A stretch of DNA of 64,000 nucleotides from Caulobacter sp. (GTDB lineage: Bacteria; Pseudomonadota; Alphaproteobacteria; Caulobacterales; Caulobacteraceae), in NCBI GenBank assembly GCA_030645575.1, contig JAUSMJ010000045.1:1-64000 (forward strand), in the 5' to 3' direction. The notes beneath the pieces were generated by a model that ran no database searches, had not been told where the DNA came from, and saw nothing but the letters and a program-made list of their open reading frames with translations. The position numbers were made by a program, and so were the translations under genes. Below are positions 16,403 to 25,944 of this stretch, piece by piece; position 1 is the first letter of the stretch, and each line of letters begins with the position of its first letter.

Positions 16403-16747
16403 CCCGCCTAGGCGGCGGGATAGAAACCCTGAATGCATGGCCGGCGCAAAATCCAGTATCGTCGTTGGCAGGCGGGCAGCCTGCCTAAGGACATGGCTAC
16501 TTTCACAAAGTGAGAGTGAAAATCCCGCAAAAGGGGTTGCCTGGCTCGGTTGCCAATCGGGGACCGTGGGAATGTATATTATGGTTGCGCAGAAGCTCTC
16601 GATCATCCGAACAGTGTATATTCTCCGGGCGATCTAACCAGTCATTTCGATCATCGACGATTCCCCAGGCTGCGCGCGAAGGAGCGCCACCCGCAGCGGT
16701 GGGTGGGTCCGTTGAAGTGAAGAAATGCAGGCCGGAATCCTAGCCCC
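16403..16747 (-). promoter_or_regulatory. Palindrome-rich leader of the CHAT gene
   Basis: Three short inverted repeats precede the CHAT start: ATCCCGCC/GGCGGGAT at 16401-16421, GGCAGGC/GCCTGCC at 16467-16485, and ACTTTCAC/GTGAGAGT at 16499-16517. On the minus strand an AT-rich CATAATATACATT at 16571-16583 resembles a -10 element in otherwise GC-rich DNA; no clear -35 was found. The remaining bases up to the pentapeptide gene show no gene. Confidence 0.45.
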
Positions 16748-18007
16748 CTACTCCGCCGCGTACCCGATCGCGTTCTGGATATCGGCATCCCGGAACGACG
16801 CCTGCGCCGTCCTGGCGCCGGTGAAGTCCGCGCCGCGCAGGTCGGCGCCGTCGAGGATGGCGGCGGTCAGGTCGGCGGCCTGGGCCCAGGCGTAGCGCAT
16901 GCGGGCCTGGTTCAGGGTCGCGGGATTGGAGCGGCCCGGGCCGAGCGGCAGCACGCCGACGCTGGCCCCGCGCAGGTCGGCCTTGGTCAGGTTGGCGCCG
17001 GCCAGCTTGGCGCCGCGCAGGTCGGCCTTGATCAGGCAGGCGCCGCGCAGGTCGGCGCCCTCGAGATTGGCGCCCTGCAGCTGGGCCCCGGCCAGGTTGA
17101 GCCCGACCATGCAGGCGCCCTTGGCGGTCATCGCCGTCAGCCGCGCGCCCTTGAGCGCGTCGCCGAGCGGCCGCAGGTCCTCGCCGTCGAACTTCGCCGG
17201 GGCGCCGCGTTTGCCGCCGCTCTCGCACCAGGCCTGGTTGCCGGTCGCCAGGGTTTTGAACCCCTCGACCTTTTTCAGCGCCTCCGGGGTCGGGGCGCGC
17301 AGGCAGCCGGAGACGTTGGCGCCGCTCATCCTGGCCGTGGCGGTATCGACCCCGGTCAGGACGGCGCCGGACAGGTTAGCGTTCTCGAGATTGGCGCCCG
17401 ACACGTCCGCGCCTTCGAGGATCGCCCCGCTGAGGTTGGCGTCCTTGAGATTGCAGCCGTTGAGCTTCGCGCCCTTCAGGGAGCAGTCGGTGAAGTCCGC
17501 GGCGAAGGCCGAGGCGCCGTTGAAATTCGACCCGTCCAGCGTCGCGCCGGTAAAGATGGCCCCGTCCGCCTCGCCCGCCCGCGCCTGGTGCGACAGGGTG
17601 GTGATGCCCTTGGTCGGATGGGGAATGGCGATCTGGCCCTCGCGGAAGTCGGCCTGGGTCAGGTCGGCCATGGTCAGGTTGGCCCCGCGCAGGCAGCAGC
17701 CACGCACGTCGGCGCGCTTGAGGTTGGCCCCGCGCAGGTCGGCCTTGCGCAGGTCGCAGCCGAACATGTTGGCGCGCTCGAGATTGGTGCGGATCATCCG
17801 GCAGCCGTCGAGGATCGAGGCCGACAGGTCGGCGTCGGTCAGGTTGCGGCCCGCCAGGTCCAGCTTCGTCAGATCGAGAAACCGCAGCGACGCGCGCTTG
17901 CCGCCCGGCTTGCCGGTGAGAAAGCGCTCGTGGGCCGTGACCATCATGTCGAGCTCGGCCTGGGTCAGACGACGGCGCCCAGCGAGACTGGTTTGCGTGA
18001 CGCTCAA
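16748..18007 (-). CDS. Pentapeptide-repeat protein (paralog 1)
   Basis: A 419-residue protein built mostly of A(D/N)LXX pentapeptide repeats, which fold into a right-handed square beta-helix. Two repeat blocks (about 45-245 and 310-405) flank a spacer with EGFKTLATGNQAWCESGG. An N-terminal cap RRRLTQAELDMMVTAHERFL is shared with the adjacent paralog. The TTG start at 18007 has GGGGGA upstream, and it makes both paralogs exactly 419 residues. No signal peptide is seen. Function is unknown; some family members mimic DNA or act as scaffolds. Confidence 0.88.
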   Translation of the reverse strand: MSVTQTSLAGRRRLTQAELDMMVTAHERFLTGKPGGKRASLRFLDLTKLDLAGRNLTDADLSASILDGCRMIRTNLERANMFGCDLRKADLRGANLKRADVRGCCLRGANLTMADLTQADFREGQIAIPHPTKGITTLSHQARAGEADGAIFTGATLDGSNFNGASAFAADFTDCSLKGAKLNGCNLKDANLSGAILEGADVSGANLENANLSGAVLTGVDTATARMSGANVSGCLRAPTPEALKKVEGFKTLATGNQAWCESGGKRGAPAKFDGEDLRPLGDALKGARLTAMTAKGACMVGLNLAGAQLQGANLEGADLRGACLIKADLRGAKLAGANLTKADLRGASVGVLPLGPGRSNPATLNQARMRYAWAQAADLTAAILDGADLRGADFTGARTAQASFRDADIQNAIGYAAE

Positions 18008-18085
18008 TACATTTCCCCCGACATCCGAATCACCTGGCGGCGAAACATAACGCGGGTCGGCCAACCGAAGCGTTAAGCATGGAGA

Positions 18086-19345
18086 TCAAATCGTCCCGTC
18101 CAGCCCGCGGACGCCCGTTCGCGTGGCGTTGGCCAGGTCCGCGCCCTTCATCTGGGCGCCCGACAGGTTGGCGCGCGAGAGGTCGGCGCCCGTCAGTCTC
18201 GCCTGGCGCAGGTCGGCGCGCGAAAGGTCGGTGGCCTTGAGCTGGGCGCCGGTCAGGTCGCAGGGCAGCAGCCGGTCGGCGGTGATCAGCAGCGGCCCCA
18301 GATGCGCGTCGCGCAGGTCCGCGCCGGACAGCTTGGCCCCGGTGAGCCTGGCCCCGCGCAGGTCGGCCCGGCGAAGGTTGCAGCCGCGCAGGTCGGCGCC
18401 CTCGAGGTGAGCGCCCTGCAGCTGCACGCCTTCCATGTCCAGGCCGTAGAACACCGCGCCCTTGGCCGACAGGGCGGTCAGGTCGTAGCCGCGGATGGAC
18501 TTGAGGTTGCGCAGGTCGGCCCGGTCGAACACCGAGGGCTTGCCCTCGGCCCCGCCGGTCTCGCACCACCGCGCGTGCTCGCGCAGCATGTCCTCGTAGG
18601 GCAGGTCATCGATCGCCTTGCCCGACGGCGAGTCGGTCAGGGTGCCGGTCATGTTGGCGTCGCCCACGGTCATGGCGTAGGTCTTGGCCCCCACCAGCAC
18701 GCAGTCGCGCATGTCGGCGCCGGAGATGTCGGCTCCCGAGAGGTCCGCCCCGGCCAGGTTGGCCCCGCTCATGTTGGCCTGTTTGAGGTTGGCCCGGACC
18801 AGCTTGCAGTCCTTCATGATCGCGTCGCTGAAGTCGGCCTTCATGGCCATCACGCCCGACAGGCGCGAGCGCTCCAGGTTGGCCCCGGCGAGGATCGCCC
18901 CGCGCGCGTCGCCCGAGCGGGTGGCGTGTTCGTGGATGCGCAGGCCCTTGTCGCGGTCGGGCGAGGCGATGGCCCCCTCGCGCAGGTCGGCCTCGAACAG
19001 GTCGGCGCCGGTCAGGTTCGCGCCGCGCAGGCAGGCGCCGCGCAGGTCGGCCCGGCGCATCGAGGCCTCGGTGAAATCGGCGCCCTGCATGTCCGCGCCA
19101 AAGAAGCTGGCGTTGTCGAGCTTGGTCCCGCACAGCCTGGCGTCGTTGAGGGTCGCGCCGGTGAAATCGGCGTCCGACAGGTTGCGGCCCGACATGTCCA
19201 GGCCCGTGAGATCCTGAAAGGCGAACACCGCCCGCGCGCCGCCCATCCGCGCCGAAAACAGGCGGTCATGCCTGGCGCAGATCAGGTCAACGTCCTGTTG
19301 TGTGAGGCGCCGGCGCGTGCCGCCCGACGCCGCGACGGCGGCCAT
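18086..19345 (-). CDS. Pentapeptide-repeat protein (paralog 2)
   Basis: A 419-residue tandem paralog of the preceding entry, with the same plan: cap RRRLTQQDVDLICARHDRLF, repeats starting LTGLDMSGRNLSDADFTGA, a spacer with EHARWCETGGAEGKPSVFDR, and a second repeat block to the C-terminus. The conserved WCE(T/S)GG in the spacer of both copies suggests a functional site rather than random drift. It lies 78 bp upstream of paralog 1 on the same strand, so the pair is probably one operon. Confidence 0.9.
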   Translation of the reverse strand: MAAVAASGGTRRRLTQQDVDLICARHDRLFSARMGGARAVFAFQDLTGLDMSGRNLSDADFTGATLNDARLCGTKLDNASFFGADMQGADFTEASMRRADLRGACLRGANLTGADLFEADLREGAIASPDRDKGLRIHEHATRSGDARGAILAGANLERSRLSGVMAMKADFSDAIMKDCKLVRANLKQANMSGANLAGADLSGADISGADMRDCVLVGAKTYAMTVGDANMTGTLTDSPSGKAIDDLPYEDMLREHARWCETGGAEGKPSVFDRADLRNLKSIRGYDLTALSAKGAVFYGLDMEGVQLQGAHLEGADLRGCNLRRADLRGARLTGAKLSGADLRDAHLGPLLITADRLLPCDLTGAQLKATDLSRADLRQARLTGADLSRANLSGAQMKGADLANATRTGVRGLDGTI

Positions 19346-19369
19346 GAGTTTGTCTCCAACAGAGAAAAA

Positions 19370-19819
19370 CTATGACTGACGCGGATTAACATCGCCCTTC
19401 CAAGCCGCGTACCGCAGGGCCTCGAACGCCTCGGCCGCCAGCAGGCCGCGCTCGACCTTGACGCCCGCGCCCACCAGTCGCTCGTAGCCCTGGCCCGAGG
19501 CCAGCGGCGAGGGATCCTCGCAGGCGTAGACCACGCGCGCCACGCCGGCCTCGACCAGCCGTTGCGAACAGGAGGCGGTGTTGGAGGATCGCGCGCCGCA
19601 GGGCTCGAGCGTGACATAGGCCGTCGCCCCGCGGGCATCGACGCCTTCCAGCGCCTGCTCCTCGGCATGCGGCCGGCCACCGGGCGCGGTGGCGGCCTCG
19701 GCCAGGACCTGGCCGTCGCGCACGATGACACAGCCGACCACGGGGTTGGGCGCGGTGAGGCCGAGGTTGGTCAGGGCTGCCGCGATGGCGCGGCGCATGA
19801 AGTCCGGATCGTTCGACAT
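19370..19819 (-). CDS. Stand-alone RibD-like deaminase
   Basis: A 149-residue zinc deaminase related to the N-terminal half of RibD (the pyrimidine deaminase of riboflavin synthesis). Visible motifs are NPVVGCVIVRDGQV, the zinc/catalytic HAEEQAL, and LEPCGARSSNTASC with two cysteine ligands. The usual RibD pattern PCSHxGRTxPC is altered and the Cys spacing is one residue longer. The reductase half is absent. It may therefore use a different substrate. It lies directly upstream of the pentapeptide pair, 24 bp away. Confidence 0.8.
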   Translation of the reverse strand: MSNDPDFMRRAIAAALTNLGLTAPNPVVGCVIVRDGQVLAEAATAPGGRPHAEEQALEGVDARGATAYVTLEPCGARSSNTASCSQRLVEAGVARVVYACEDPSPLASGQGYERLVGAGVKVERGLLAAEAFEALRYAAWKGDVNPRQS

Positions 19820-19854
19820 TTTTACCGCTCATCCCCACGAAGGCGGGGCTAGCA

Positions 19855-19929
19855 CGGGGACATGCACTTCAGTGCGTGTCCCCTGTTCTGCGTTTGGCTT
19901 GGGGACACGCACTGAAGTGCATGTCCCCG
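19855..19929. repeat. Perfect 29-bp inverted repeat
   Basis: Arms at 19855-19883 and 19901-19929 are exact reverse complements with a 17-bp spacer. Each arm is itself nearly palindromic around GCACTTCAGTGC and is bounded by GGGGACA and TGTCCCC. It fills most of the gap between the deaminase and gpmA genes. Confidence 0.92.
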
Positions 19930-19948
19930 CCGCGAGCGCCAGCGGATG

Positions 19949-20659
19949 CTAGAGCGCTGGCAGCGGCGTCGCCCGGCTCTCGTCCAGATATCGCGCCGAA
20001 ATCGGCTTCAGCGCCCCGTCCAGCGCGATCAGCAGCGGGTTGCCCGTCGGGATCTCGACCCCGACGATCTGGTCGTCCGGCACCTGGAACAGCAGCTTGA
20101 CGATGGCCCGCAGGCTGTTGCCGTGGGCGGCCACCAGCACCGTCTCGCCGGCCTTCAGGCGCGGGGCGATCTGCGCGTCCCAGTAGGGCTTCACCCGGTC
20201 CAGCGTGGTCTTGAGGCTCTCGGTGTCGGGAATGTCGCTGCCGGCGTAGAGCGGATCGGCGTGAAAATCGTACTCGCCGCCCCGGGCCAGCGGCGGCGGC
20301 GGAACGTCATAGGACCGGCGCCAGACCCTGACCTGCTCGTCGCCGTGCTTTTCCGCCGTCTCGGCCTTGTTCAGCCCGGTCAGACCGCCGTAGTGGCGCT
20401 CGTTCAGCCGCCAGTCCTTGACCAGCGGCAGGTCGCCCTGGTCGAGCCCCGCCAGGACCATCTGGCCCGTGCGGATCGCGCGCTTGAGCACCGAGGTATA
20501 GGCCCGGTCGAACCGCACGCCGGCCGCCTTCAGCAGCTCGCCGCCGCGCTTCGCCTCCGCCTCGCCGGCGGCCGTGAGATCGACGTCCACCCAGCCGGTG
20601 AAGCGGTTTTCGAGGTTCCACTGGCTCTGGCCGTGGCGGAGAAGAACGAGCTTGGACAT
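19949..20659 (-). CDS. gpmA: 2,3-bisphosphoglycerate-dependent phosphoglycerate mutase
   Basis: A 236-residue glycolytic enzyme that interconverts 3- and 2-phosphoglycerate through a phospho-histidine. The N-terminal [10 protein letters not shown] carries the phosphorylated His. [21 protein letters not shown] and [14 protein letters not shown] complete the active site. Length matches the family. It is monocistronic and divergent from the kdsD operon, with a 77-bp shared promoter region. Confidence 0.96.
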   Translation of the reverse strand: MSKLVLLRHGQSQWNLENRFTGWVDVDLTAAGEAEAKRGGELLKAAGVRFDRAYTSVLKRAIRTGQMVLAGLDQGDLPLVKDWRLNERHYGGLTGLNKAETAEKHGDEQVRVWRRSYDVPPPPLARGGEYDFHADPLYAGSDIPDTESLKTTLDRVKPYWDAQIAPRLKAGETVLVAAHGNSLRAIVKLLFQVPDDQIVGVEIPTGNPLLIALDGALKPISARYLDESRATPLPAL

Positions 20660-20736
20660 GGCCGATGGGGCTAAGGCCCGCGCGCGGAGGCGTCAAGCGG
20701 GGTTCATCCCGGCGCGCGCCCTGCTATATCCGCTCC

Positions 20737-20949
20737 ATGCGTGATCGCGTCTTCTTTCCCCTCGCCGCCCTGGCCGCCCTGGGCATGATCGCCCTGGCGC
20801 TGATCTGGCCGCGCGGGATGGGGGCGGCGTTCCCGTCCTTCGCCCATCCGCTGACCGTGCCGGCGCCGATTCCGGACGCCCCGGCCAGGCCGGCCCCGGT
20901 CAAGACGCCCGGCCCCGCCGCGAGCGCCGCCGCGGATACCAGCCAGTGA
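20737..20949 (+). CDS. Small single-span membrane protein
   Basis: A 70-residue protein with one N-terminal hydrophobic helix (VFFPLAALAALGMIALALIW) and a proline/alanine-rich tail. It matches no known domain. Its stop codon overlaps the GTG start of kdsD (GTGA), so it appears to be the first gene of the sugar-nucleotide operon. It may be an LPS-related membrane accessory protein, but that is a guess from position. Confidence 0.7.
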   Translation: MRDRVFFPLAALAALGMIALALIWPRGMGAAFPSFAHPLTVPAPIPDAPARPAPVKTPGPAASAAADTSQ

Positions 20950-21902
20950 GCGCCTTCGACGCCGTCGCCGTCGGCCAGCGCGTGCTGGCCATCGAGATCG
21001 AGGCCTTGCGGTCCCTGTCCGAGGACCTGGGCGAGCCGTTCGCCCAGGCGGTGGAGATGTTGTTCGCCTGCAAGGGCCGCATCGTCTGCACCGGCATGGG
21101 CAAGTGCGGCCATGTGGCGCGCAAGATGGCCGCCACCCTGGCCTCGACCGGCGCGCCGGCGATGTTCGTCCACCCGGCCGAGGCCAGCCACGGCGACCTG
21201 GGCATGATCGGCCAGGACGACGTGGTGCTGGCCCTGTCGAAGTCCGGCGATGTGCGCGAGCTGGCCGACGTGATCGCCTACGCCCACCGCTTCGCCATCC
21301 CGCTGATCGCCATGACGGCCAACGCGGCCAGCCAGCTGGGCCAGGCCGCGACGCTGGTGCTGCGGCTGCCCGACGCGCCCGAGGCGACCGGCGAGGTCCG
21401 CGCGCCGACCACCTCGACCACGCTGCAGATCGCGCTGGGCGACGCCCTGGCCGTGGCGTTGCTCGAGCGGCGCGGCTTCACCGCCCGGGACTTCCACGTC
21501 TTCCATCCCGGGGGCAAGCTGGGGGCCATGCTGCGCACGGTCGGCGACCTGATGCACCGGCTGGAGGAGGCGCCGCTGGTGGTCGAGTCGACATCGATGC
21601 CGGACGCCGTCCGCGTGATGACCGAGCGCCGGCTGGGCGTGGTCGGGGTCACGGCCGCCGACGGCGCGCTGATCGGCATCGTCACCGACGGCGACCTGCG
21701 GCGCAATTTCGAGGGCCTGGCCGGCAAGACGGTCGGCCAGCTGATGACCCGCAATCCCAAGTCGGTCACCGCCGAAACCCTCGCCGGCGACGCCGCCCGG
21801 CTGATGAACGACAACCGCATCACCGTGCTGTTCGTGGTGAAGGACGGCAGGCCGGTGGGGGTGCTCCACGTGCACGATGTGCTGAGCGCCGGCGTGGTCT
21901 GA
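20946..21902 (+). CDS. kdsD: Arabinose-5-phosphate isomerase (KpsF/GutQ family)
   Basis: A 318-residue enzyme converting ribulose-5-phosphate to arabinose-5-phosphate, the first step of Kdo synthesis for LPS. The SIS domain covers about residues 40-175 with GMGKCGHVARKMAATLASTG and LSKSGDVRELAD. DFHVFHPGGKLGA follows. Two CBS domains make up the C-terminus (TSMPDAVRVMTERRLGVVGV and GVLHVHDVL). The GTG start overlaps the upstream small gene. The phosphomannomutase gene follows. Confidence 0.94.
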   Translation: MSAFDAVAVGQRVLAIEIEALRSLSEDLGEPFAQAVEMLFACKGRIVCTGMGKCGHVARKMAATLASTGAPAMFVHPAEASHGDLGMIGQDDVVLALSKSGDVRELADVIAYAHRFAIPLIAMTANAASQLGQAATLVLRLPDAPEATGEVRAPTTSTTLQIALGDALAVALLERRGFTARDFHVFHPGGKLGAMLRTVGDLMHRLEEAPLVVESTSMPDAVRVMTERRLGVVGVTAADGALIGIVTDGDLRRNFEGLAGKTVGQLMTRNPKSVTAETLAGDAARLMNDNRITVLFVVKDGRPVGVLHVHDVLSAGVV

Positions 21903-21998
21903 GGCGATCGAACCCGGCGGGAGATTTCCTGGCCCCGCCCCTCACCAATCCGTCGCATGGGCGCTATACGGAGCCCCGACGCAACGCGAGACCCTTCG

Positions 21999-23501
21999 AT
22001 GCCATTCCTTCCCCGTTCCGACCTCGTTCCCAACACCGCCGCCTACGAGAACCAGCCGCTGGTCAAGGCGACCGGCTTTCGCGAGTACGACGCGCGGTGG
22101 CTGTTCGGGCCGGACATCAACCTGCTGGGCGTCCAGGCGCTGGGGCTGGGGCTGGGGACCTATATTCATGAGCTGGGCCAGTCGAGGATCGTCGTCGGCC
22201 ACGACTTCCGGTCCTATTCCCTGTCGATCAAACAGGCGCTGACGCTGGGCCTGCTGGAGGCCGGCTGCGAGGTGCTGGACATCGGCCTGGCCCTGTCGCC
22301 GACCGCCTATTTCGCACAGTTCGACCTCGACGCCCCCTGCGTGGCCATGGTCACCGCCAGTCACAACGAGAACGGCTGGACCGGGGTCAAGATGGGCGCC
22401 CAGCGGCCGCTGACCTTCGGCCCCGACGAAATGGGCCGGCTGAAGGAGATCGTGCTGACCGGCGCCTTCGCCCCCCGGCTCGGCGGCAGGCTGGTCCGCG
22501 TCGAGGGCGTGGCCGAGCGGTTCGTCGCCGACGTCGCCCGCCGCGTGTCGCTCACCCGGCCGCTGAAGGTGGTCGCCGCCTGCGGCAACGGCACGGCCGG
22601 CGCCTTCGTCCCGCAAGCCCTGCGCGACATGGGCGTGGCCGTGGTCGTGGAGATGGACTGCGACCTCGACTGGACCTTCCCCAAGTACAATCCCAATCCG
22701 GAAGACCAGGAGATGTTGCACGCCATGGCCAAGGCCGTGCGCGAGCATGGCGCGGACCTGGCCCTGGGCTTTGACGGCGACGGCGACCGCTGCGGCGTGG
22801 TCGATGACACGGGCGAGGAGATCTATGCCGACAAGATCGGCCTGATGCTGGCCCGCGACCTGGCCCCGCTGAACCCCGGCGCGACCTTCGTCGTCGATGT
22901 GAAATCGACCGGCCTGTTCGCCACGGACCCGGTGCTGGCCGCCAACGGCTGCACGACCGTCTACTGGAAGACCGGCCACAGCTACATCAAGCGCAAGAGC
23001 GCCGAGCTCGGCGCCCTGGCCGGGTTCGAGAAGAGCGGCCACTTCTTCCTGGGCGAGCCGCTGGGCCGGGGCTACGACTGCGGCCTGACGGCGGCGGCGG
23101 CGATCCTGGGGATGCTCGACCGCAACCCGGGCCAGAAGCTGTCGGACATGCGGCTGGCCCTGCCGGTGGCCTACACCTCGCTGACCATGAGCCCGCACTG
23201 CGCCGACGAGGTGAAGTATGACGTCGTGGCCAGCGTGGTGAAGGAATACGAGGCCCTGGCCGCGAGCGGCGGCAGGATCCTCGGCCGGGCGATCAGCGAG
23301 GTGATCACGGTCAACGGCGTTCGAGTCGCCCTGGAAGACGGAAGCTGGGTGCTGGTGCGCGCCTCGTCCAACAAGCCCGAGATCGTCGTGGTCGTGGAAA
23401 GCACACAATCGGACGCCGATATGCGCGCGCTGTTCCGCGACGAGGTCAAGCCGCGGCTGGCGAAACACCCCCAAGTCGGGGCATACAACCAGGAAGTCTG
23501 A
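21999..23501 (+). CDS. Phosphomannomutase/phosphoglucomutase
   Basis: A 500-residue alpha-D-phosphohexomutase that makes mannose-1-P or glucose-1-P for sugar-nucleotide synthesis. The phosphoserine loop is TASHNENGWTGVKMG, the metal loop is LGFDGDGDRCG, the sugar loop contains GEPLGRGYDCG, and the phosphate loop is RASSNKPEIVVVVES. The ATG at 21999 was chosen over an upstream in-frame start. The UDP-glucose dehydrogenase gene follows 13 bp later, consistent with an operon. Confidence 0.92.
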   Translation: MPFLPRSDLVPNTAAYENQPLVKATGFREYDARWLFGPDINLLGVQALGLGLGTYIHELGQSRIVVGHDFRSYSLSIKQALTLGLLEAGCEVLDIGLALSPTAYFAQFDLDAPCVAMVTASHNENGWTGVKMGAQRPLTFGPDEMGRLKEIVLTGAFAPRLGGRLVRVEGVAERFVADVARRVSLTRPLKVVAACGNGTAGAFVPQALRDMGVAVVVEMDCDLDWTFPKYNPNPEDQEMLHAMAKAVREHGADLALGFDGDGDRCGVVDDTGEEIYADKIGLMLARDLAPLNPGATFVVDVKSTGLFATDPVLAANGCTTVYWKTGHSYIKRKSAELGALAGFEKSGHFFLGEPLGRGYDCGLTAAAAILGMLDRNPGQKLSDMRLALPVAYTSLTMSPHCADEVKYDVVASVVKEYEALAASGGRILGRAISEVITVNGVRVALEDGSWVLVRASSNKPEIVVVVESTQSDADMRALFRDEVKPRLAKHPQVGAYNQEV

Positions 23502-23514
23502 GGGGTCCTAGCGC

Positions 23515-24813
23515 ATGCGCGTCGCGATGATCGGCACCGGCTATGTTGGCCTGGTGTCCGGAGCCTGTTTCGCCGACTTCGGCCATGATGTCGTCTGCAT
23601 CGACAAGGATGCCAGCAAGATCGGGCGGCTGGAGCGCGGCGAGATCCCGATCTTCGAGCCCGGGCTCGAGGATCTGGTGGCCCGCAACGTGCGCGCCGGC
23701 CGGCTGAGTTTCTCGGTCGATGCGGCCGAGGCCGTCCGCAACGCCGACGCGGTGTTCATCGCCGTGGGCACGCCGTCCCGCCGCGGCGACGGCTATGCCG
23801 ACCTGTCCTACGTCCACGCCGCCGCCGAGGAGATCGCCGGGCTGATGGACGGCTTCACCGTGATCGTCACCAAGTCGACCGTGCCGGTCGGCACCGGCGA
23901 CGAGATCGAGGCCATCATCCGCAAGGTCCGGCCCGACGCCGACTTCGCCGTGGTGTCCAATCCCGAGTTCCTGCGCGAGGGCGCGGCGATCGAGGACTTC
24001 AAACGGCCCGACCGCGTGGTCGTCGGGACCGAGGACGAACGGGCGAAGGCGGTGATGAACGAGCTCTACCGCCCGCTGTTCCTCAACGAGACGCCGATCG
24101 TGTTCACCGGCCGGCGCACCAGCGAGCTGATCAAATACGCGGCCAACGCCTTCCTGGCGCTGAAGATCACCTTCATCAACGAGATCGCCGACCTGTGCGA
24201 GGCGGTCGGCGCCGACGTGCAGCAGGTGGCCCGCGGCATCGGGCTGGACAAGCGGATCGGCGCCAAGTTCCTCAACGCCGGCCCAGGCTATGGCGGCAGC
24301 TGCTTTCCCAAGGACACCATCGCCCTGGTGCGCACGGCCCAGGACGCCGGCGCACCCGTGCGGCTGATCGAGACCACGGTGGCGATCAACGACGCGCGCA
24401 AGAAGGCCATGGCCGGCAAGGTGGCCGACGCCCTGGACGGCGACCTGACCGGCAAGGTGATCGGCGTGCTGGGCCTGACCTTCAAGCCCAACACCGACGA
24501 CATGCGCGACGCGCCGAGCCTGGACATCGTGCCGGCCCTGCAGGCCATGGGCGCGACCGTCCAGGCCTATGACCCCGAGGGTCACGAGGCGAAACAGATG
24601 CTGAAGGGCGTCGCCTTCAAGGACGGCCCCTACGAGGCCGTCGAGGGCGCCGACGCGGTGGTCATCATCACCGAATGGGACCAGTTTCGCGCGCTGGACC
24701 TGGACCGCATGAAAGCCCTGATGAAGGCCCCGAACGTGGTCGATCTGCGGAATATCTACCGGCCGGAAGACATGCTGGCGCGGGGCTTCCGGTATTCAAG
24801 CGTGGGGCGATAA
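23515..24813 (+). CDS. UDP-glucose 6-dehydrogenase
   Basis: A 432-residue NAD-dependent enzyme that oxidises UDP-glucose to UDP-glucuronate. The N-terminus has the Rossmann motif [19 protein letters not shown]. The catalytic cysteine is in [10 protein letters not shown], and the central helix includes [20 protein letters not shown]. The C-terminal domain starts [18 protein letters not shown]. It supplies the next gene's substrate. Downstream neighbours suggest a role in LPS or capsule sugars. Confidence 0.96.
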   Translation: MRVAMIGTGYVGLVSGACFADFGHDVVCIDKDASKIGRLERGEIPIFEPGLEDLVARNVRAGRLSFSVDAAEAVRNADAVFIAVGTPSRRGDGYADLSYVHAAAEEIAGLMDGFTVIVTKSTVPVGTGDEIEAIIRKVRPDADFAVVSNPEFLREGAAIEDFKRPDRVVVGTEDERAKAVMNELYRPLFLNETPIVFTGRRTSELIKYAANAFLALKITFINEIADLCEAVGADVQQVARGIGLDKRIGAKFLNAGPGYGGSCFPKDTIALVRTAQDAGAPVRLIETTVAINDARKKAMAGKVADALDGDLTGKVIGVLGLTFKPNTDDMRDAPSLDIVPALQAMGATVQAYDPEGHEAKQMLKGVAFKDGPYEAVEGADAVVIITEWDQFRALDLDRMKALMKAPNVVDLRNIYRPEDMLARGFRYSSVGR

Positions 24814-24854
24814 TACCGTCGCACCCAAAAATCAAAGACGAGATTGAACGACAA

Positions 24855-25868
24855 ATGAAGGTCATGGTCACCGGCAGCGCCGGGTTCATCGGCTCGGCCA
24901 CCACCCTGCGCCTGCTGGCTCGGGGCGACACGGTGATCGGGGTCGATAGCCTCAACGACTATTACGACCCGGCGCTGAAGCGGGCCCGGCTGGCGCGGCA
25001 CATCGATCACCCGAACTACACCCATCTTGCTATCGACTTGAGCGACCGGGCGGCGGTCGAGCAGGCGTTCGCCGAGCACCGGCCGCAGCGGGTGATCAAC
25101 CTGGCCGCCCAGGCCGGGGTGCGCTACGCGGCGACCAACCCGCACATCTATGTGCAGAGCAACGTCACGGGCTTCCTGCACATCCTCGAGGGCTGCCGCC
25201 ACAACGGCGTGGAACATCTGGTGTTCGCCTCGACCAGCTCCGTCTACGGCGCCAACACCAGGATGCCCTTCTCCGAGCACGACAGCACCGAGCATCCGCT
25301 GACGCTGTACGCGGCCACCAAGAAGGCCAACGAGCAGATGGCGCACAGCTACGCCAACCTGTTCGACCTGCCCTGCACCGGCCTGCGTTTCTTCACCGTC
25401 TATGGCCCGTGGGGCCGGCCGGACATGGCGCTGTTCATGTTCACCAAGAAGATCCTCGCCGGCGAGCCGATCCAGGTGTTCAACCACGGCAAGCACAGCC
25501 GCAGCTTCACCTATATCGACGACATCGTCGAAGGCGTGATCCGGGCGATGGACAACGTTCCGGGCGTGAATCCCGACTGGGATGGCCAGAACCCCGATCC
25601 GGCGACGAGCGGCTCGGGCCCCTACCGCATCTTCAACATCGGCGCCGAGGAGCAGGTCGAGCTGCTGCGCTACATCGAGGTGCTGGAACAGTGCCTGGGT
25701 CGCAAGGCGATCATGGAAATGCTGCCGCTCCAGCCCGGCGACGTGCCCGACACTGTGGCCGACGTGACCGAGTTGCAGAACGTCGTCGGCTACAAGCCGC
25801 GCGTGACGGTCGAGGAAGGGGTGCGGAGGTTCGTCGACTGGTACCGGGGATATAACGGCGTCCTGTAG
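24855..25868 (+). CDS. UDP-glucuronate 4-epimerase-like SDR enzyme
   Basis: A 337-residue extended short-chain dehydrogenase. [18 protein letters not shown] binds NAD, and the catalytic set is S/T with YAATKK (Tyr and Lys). The region [17 protein letters not shown] and [16 protein letters not shown] is typical of UDP-glucuronate epimerases that make UDP-galacturonate. It follows the UDP-glucose dehydrogenase gene by 41 bp, so the two would act in sequence. The ATG at 24855 was chosen since the longer frame runs through the upstream gene. Confidence 0.92.
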   Translation: MKVMVTGSAGFIGSATTLRLLARGDTVIGVDSLNDYYDPALKRARLARHIDHPNYTHLAIDLSDRAAVEQAFAEHRPQRVINLAAQAGVRYAATNPHIYVQSNVTGFLHILEGCRHNGVEHLVFASTSSVYGANTRMPFSEHDSTEHPLTLYAATKKANEQMAHSYANLFDLPCTGLRFFTVYGPWGRPDMALFMFTKKILAGEPIQVFNHGKHSRSFTYIDDIVEGVIRAMDNVPGVNPDWDGQNPDPATSGSGPYRIFNIGAEEQVELLRYIEVLEQCLGRKAIMEMLPLQPGDVPDTVADVTELQNVVGYKPRVTVEEGVRRFVDWYRGYNGVL

Positions 25869-25944
25869 CGACACCCGTGACGGCGGCCGTGGGCGGGGCT
25901 AACGTCCCTGCACGACTCTTTTCGTTGAAGCGTCGGGGGAGTTC

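Noticed and set aside
13766-16747. Gasdermin or TPR partner for the CHAT protease
   Set aside because: No such gene is present on either side; the neighbours are an Hsp20 chaperone and pentapeptide proteins.
14384-19345. CHAT protease and pentapeptide genes as one defence operon
   Set aside because: A 340-bp gap with hairpins separates them, and base composition differs sharply between the two.
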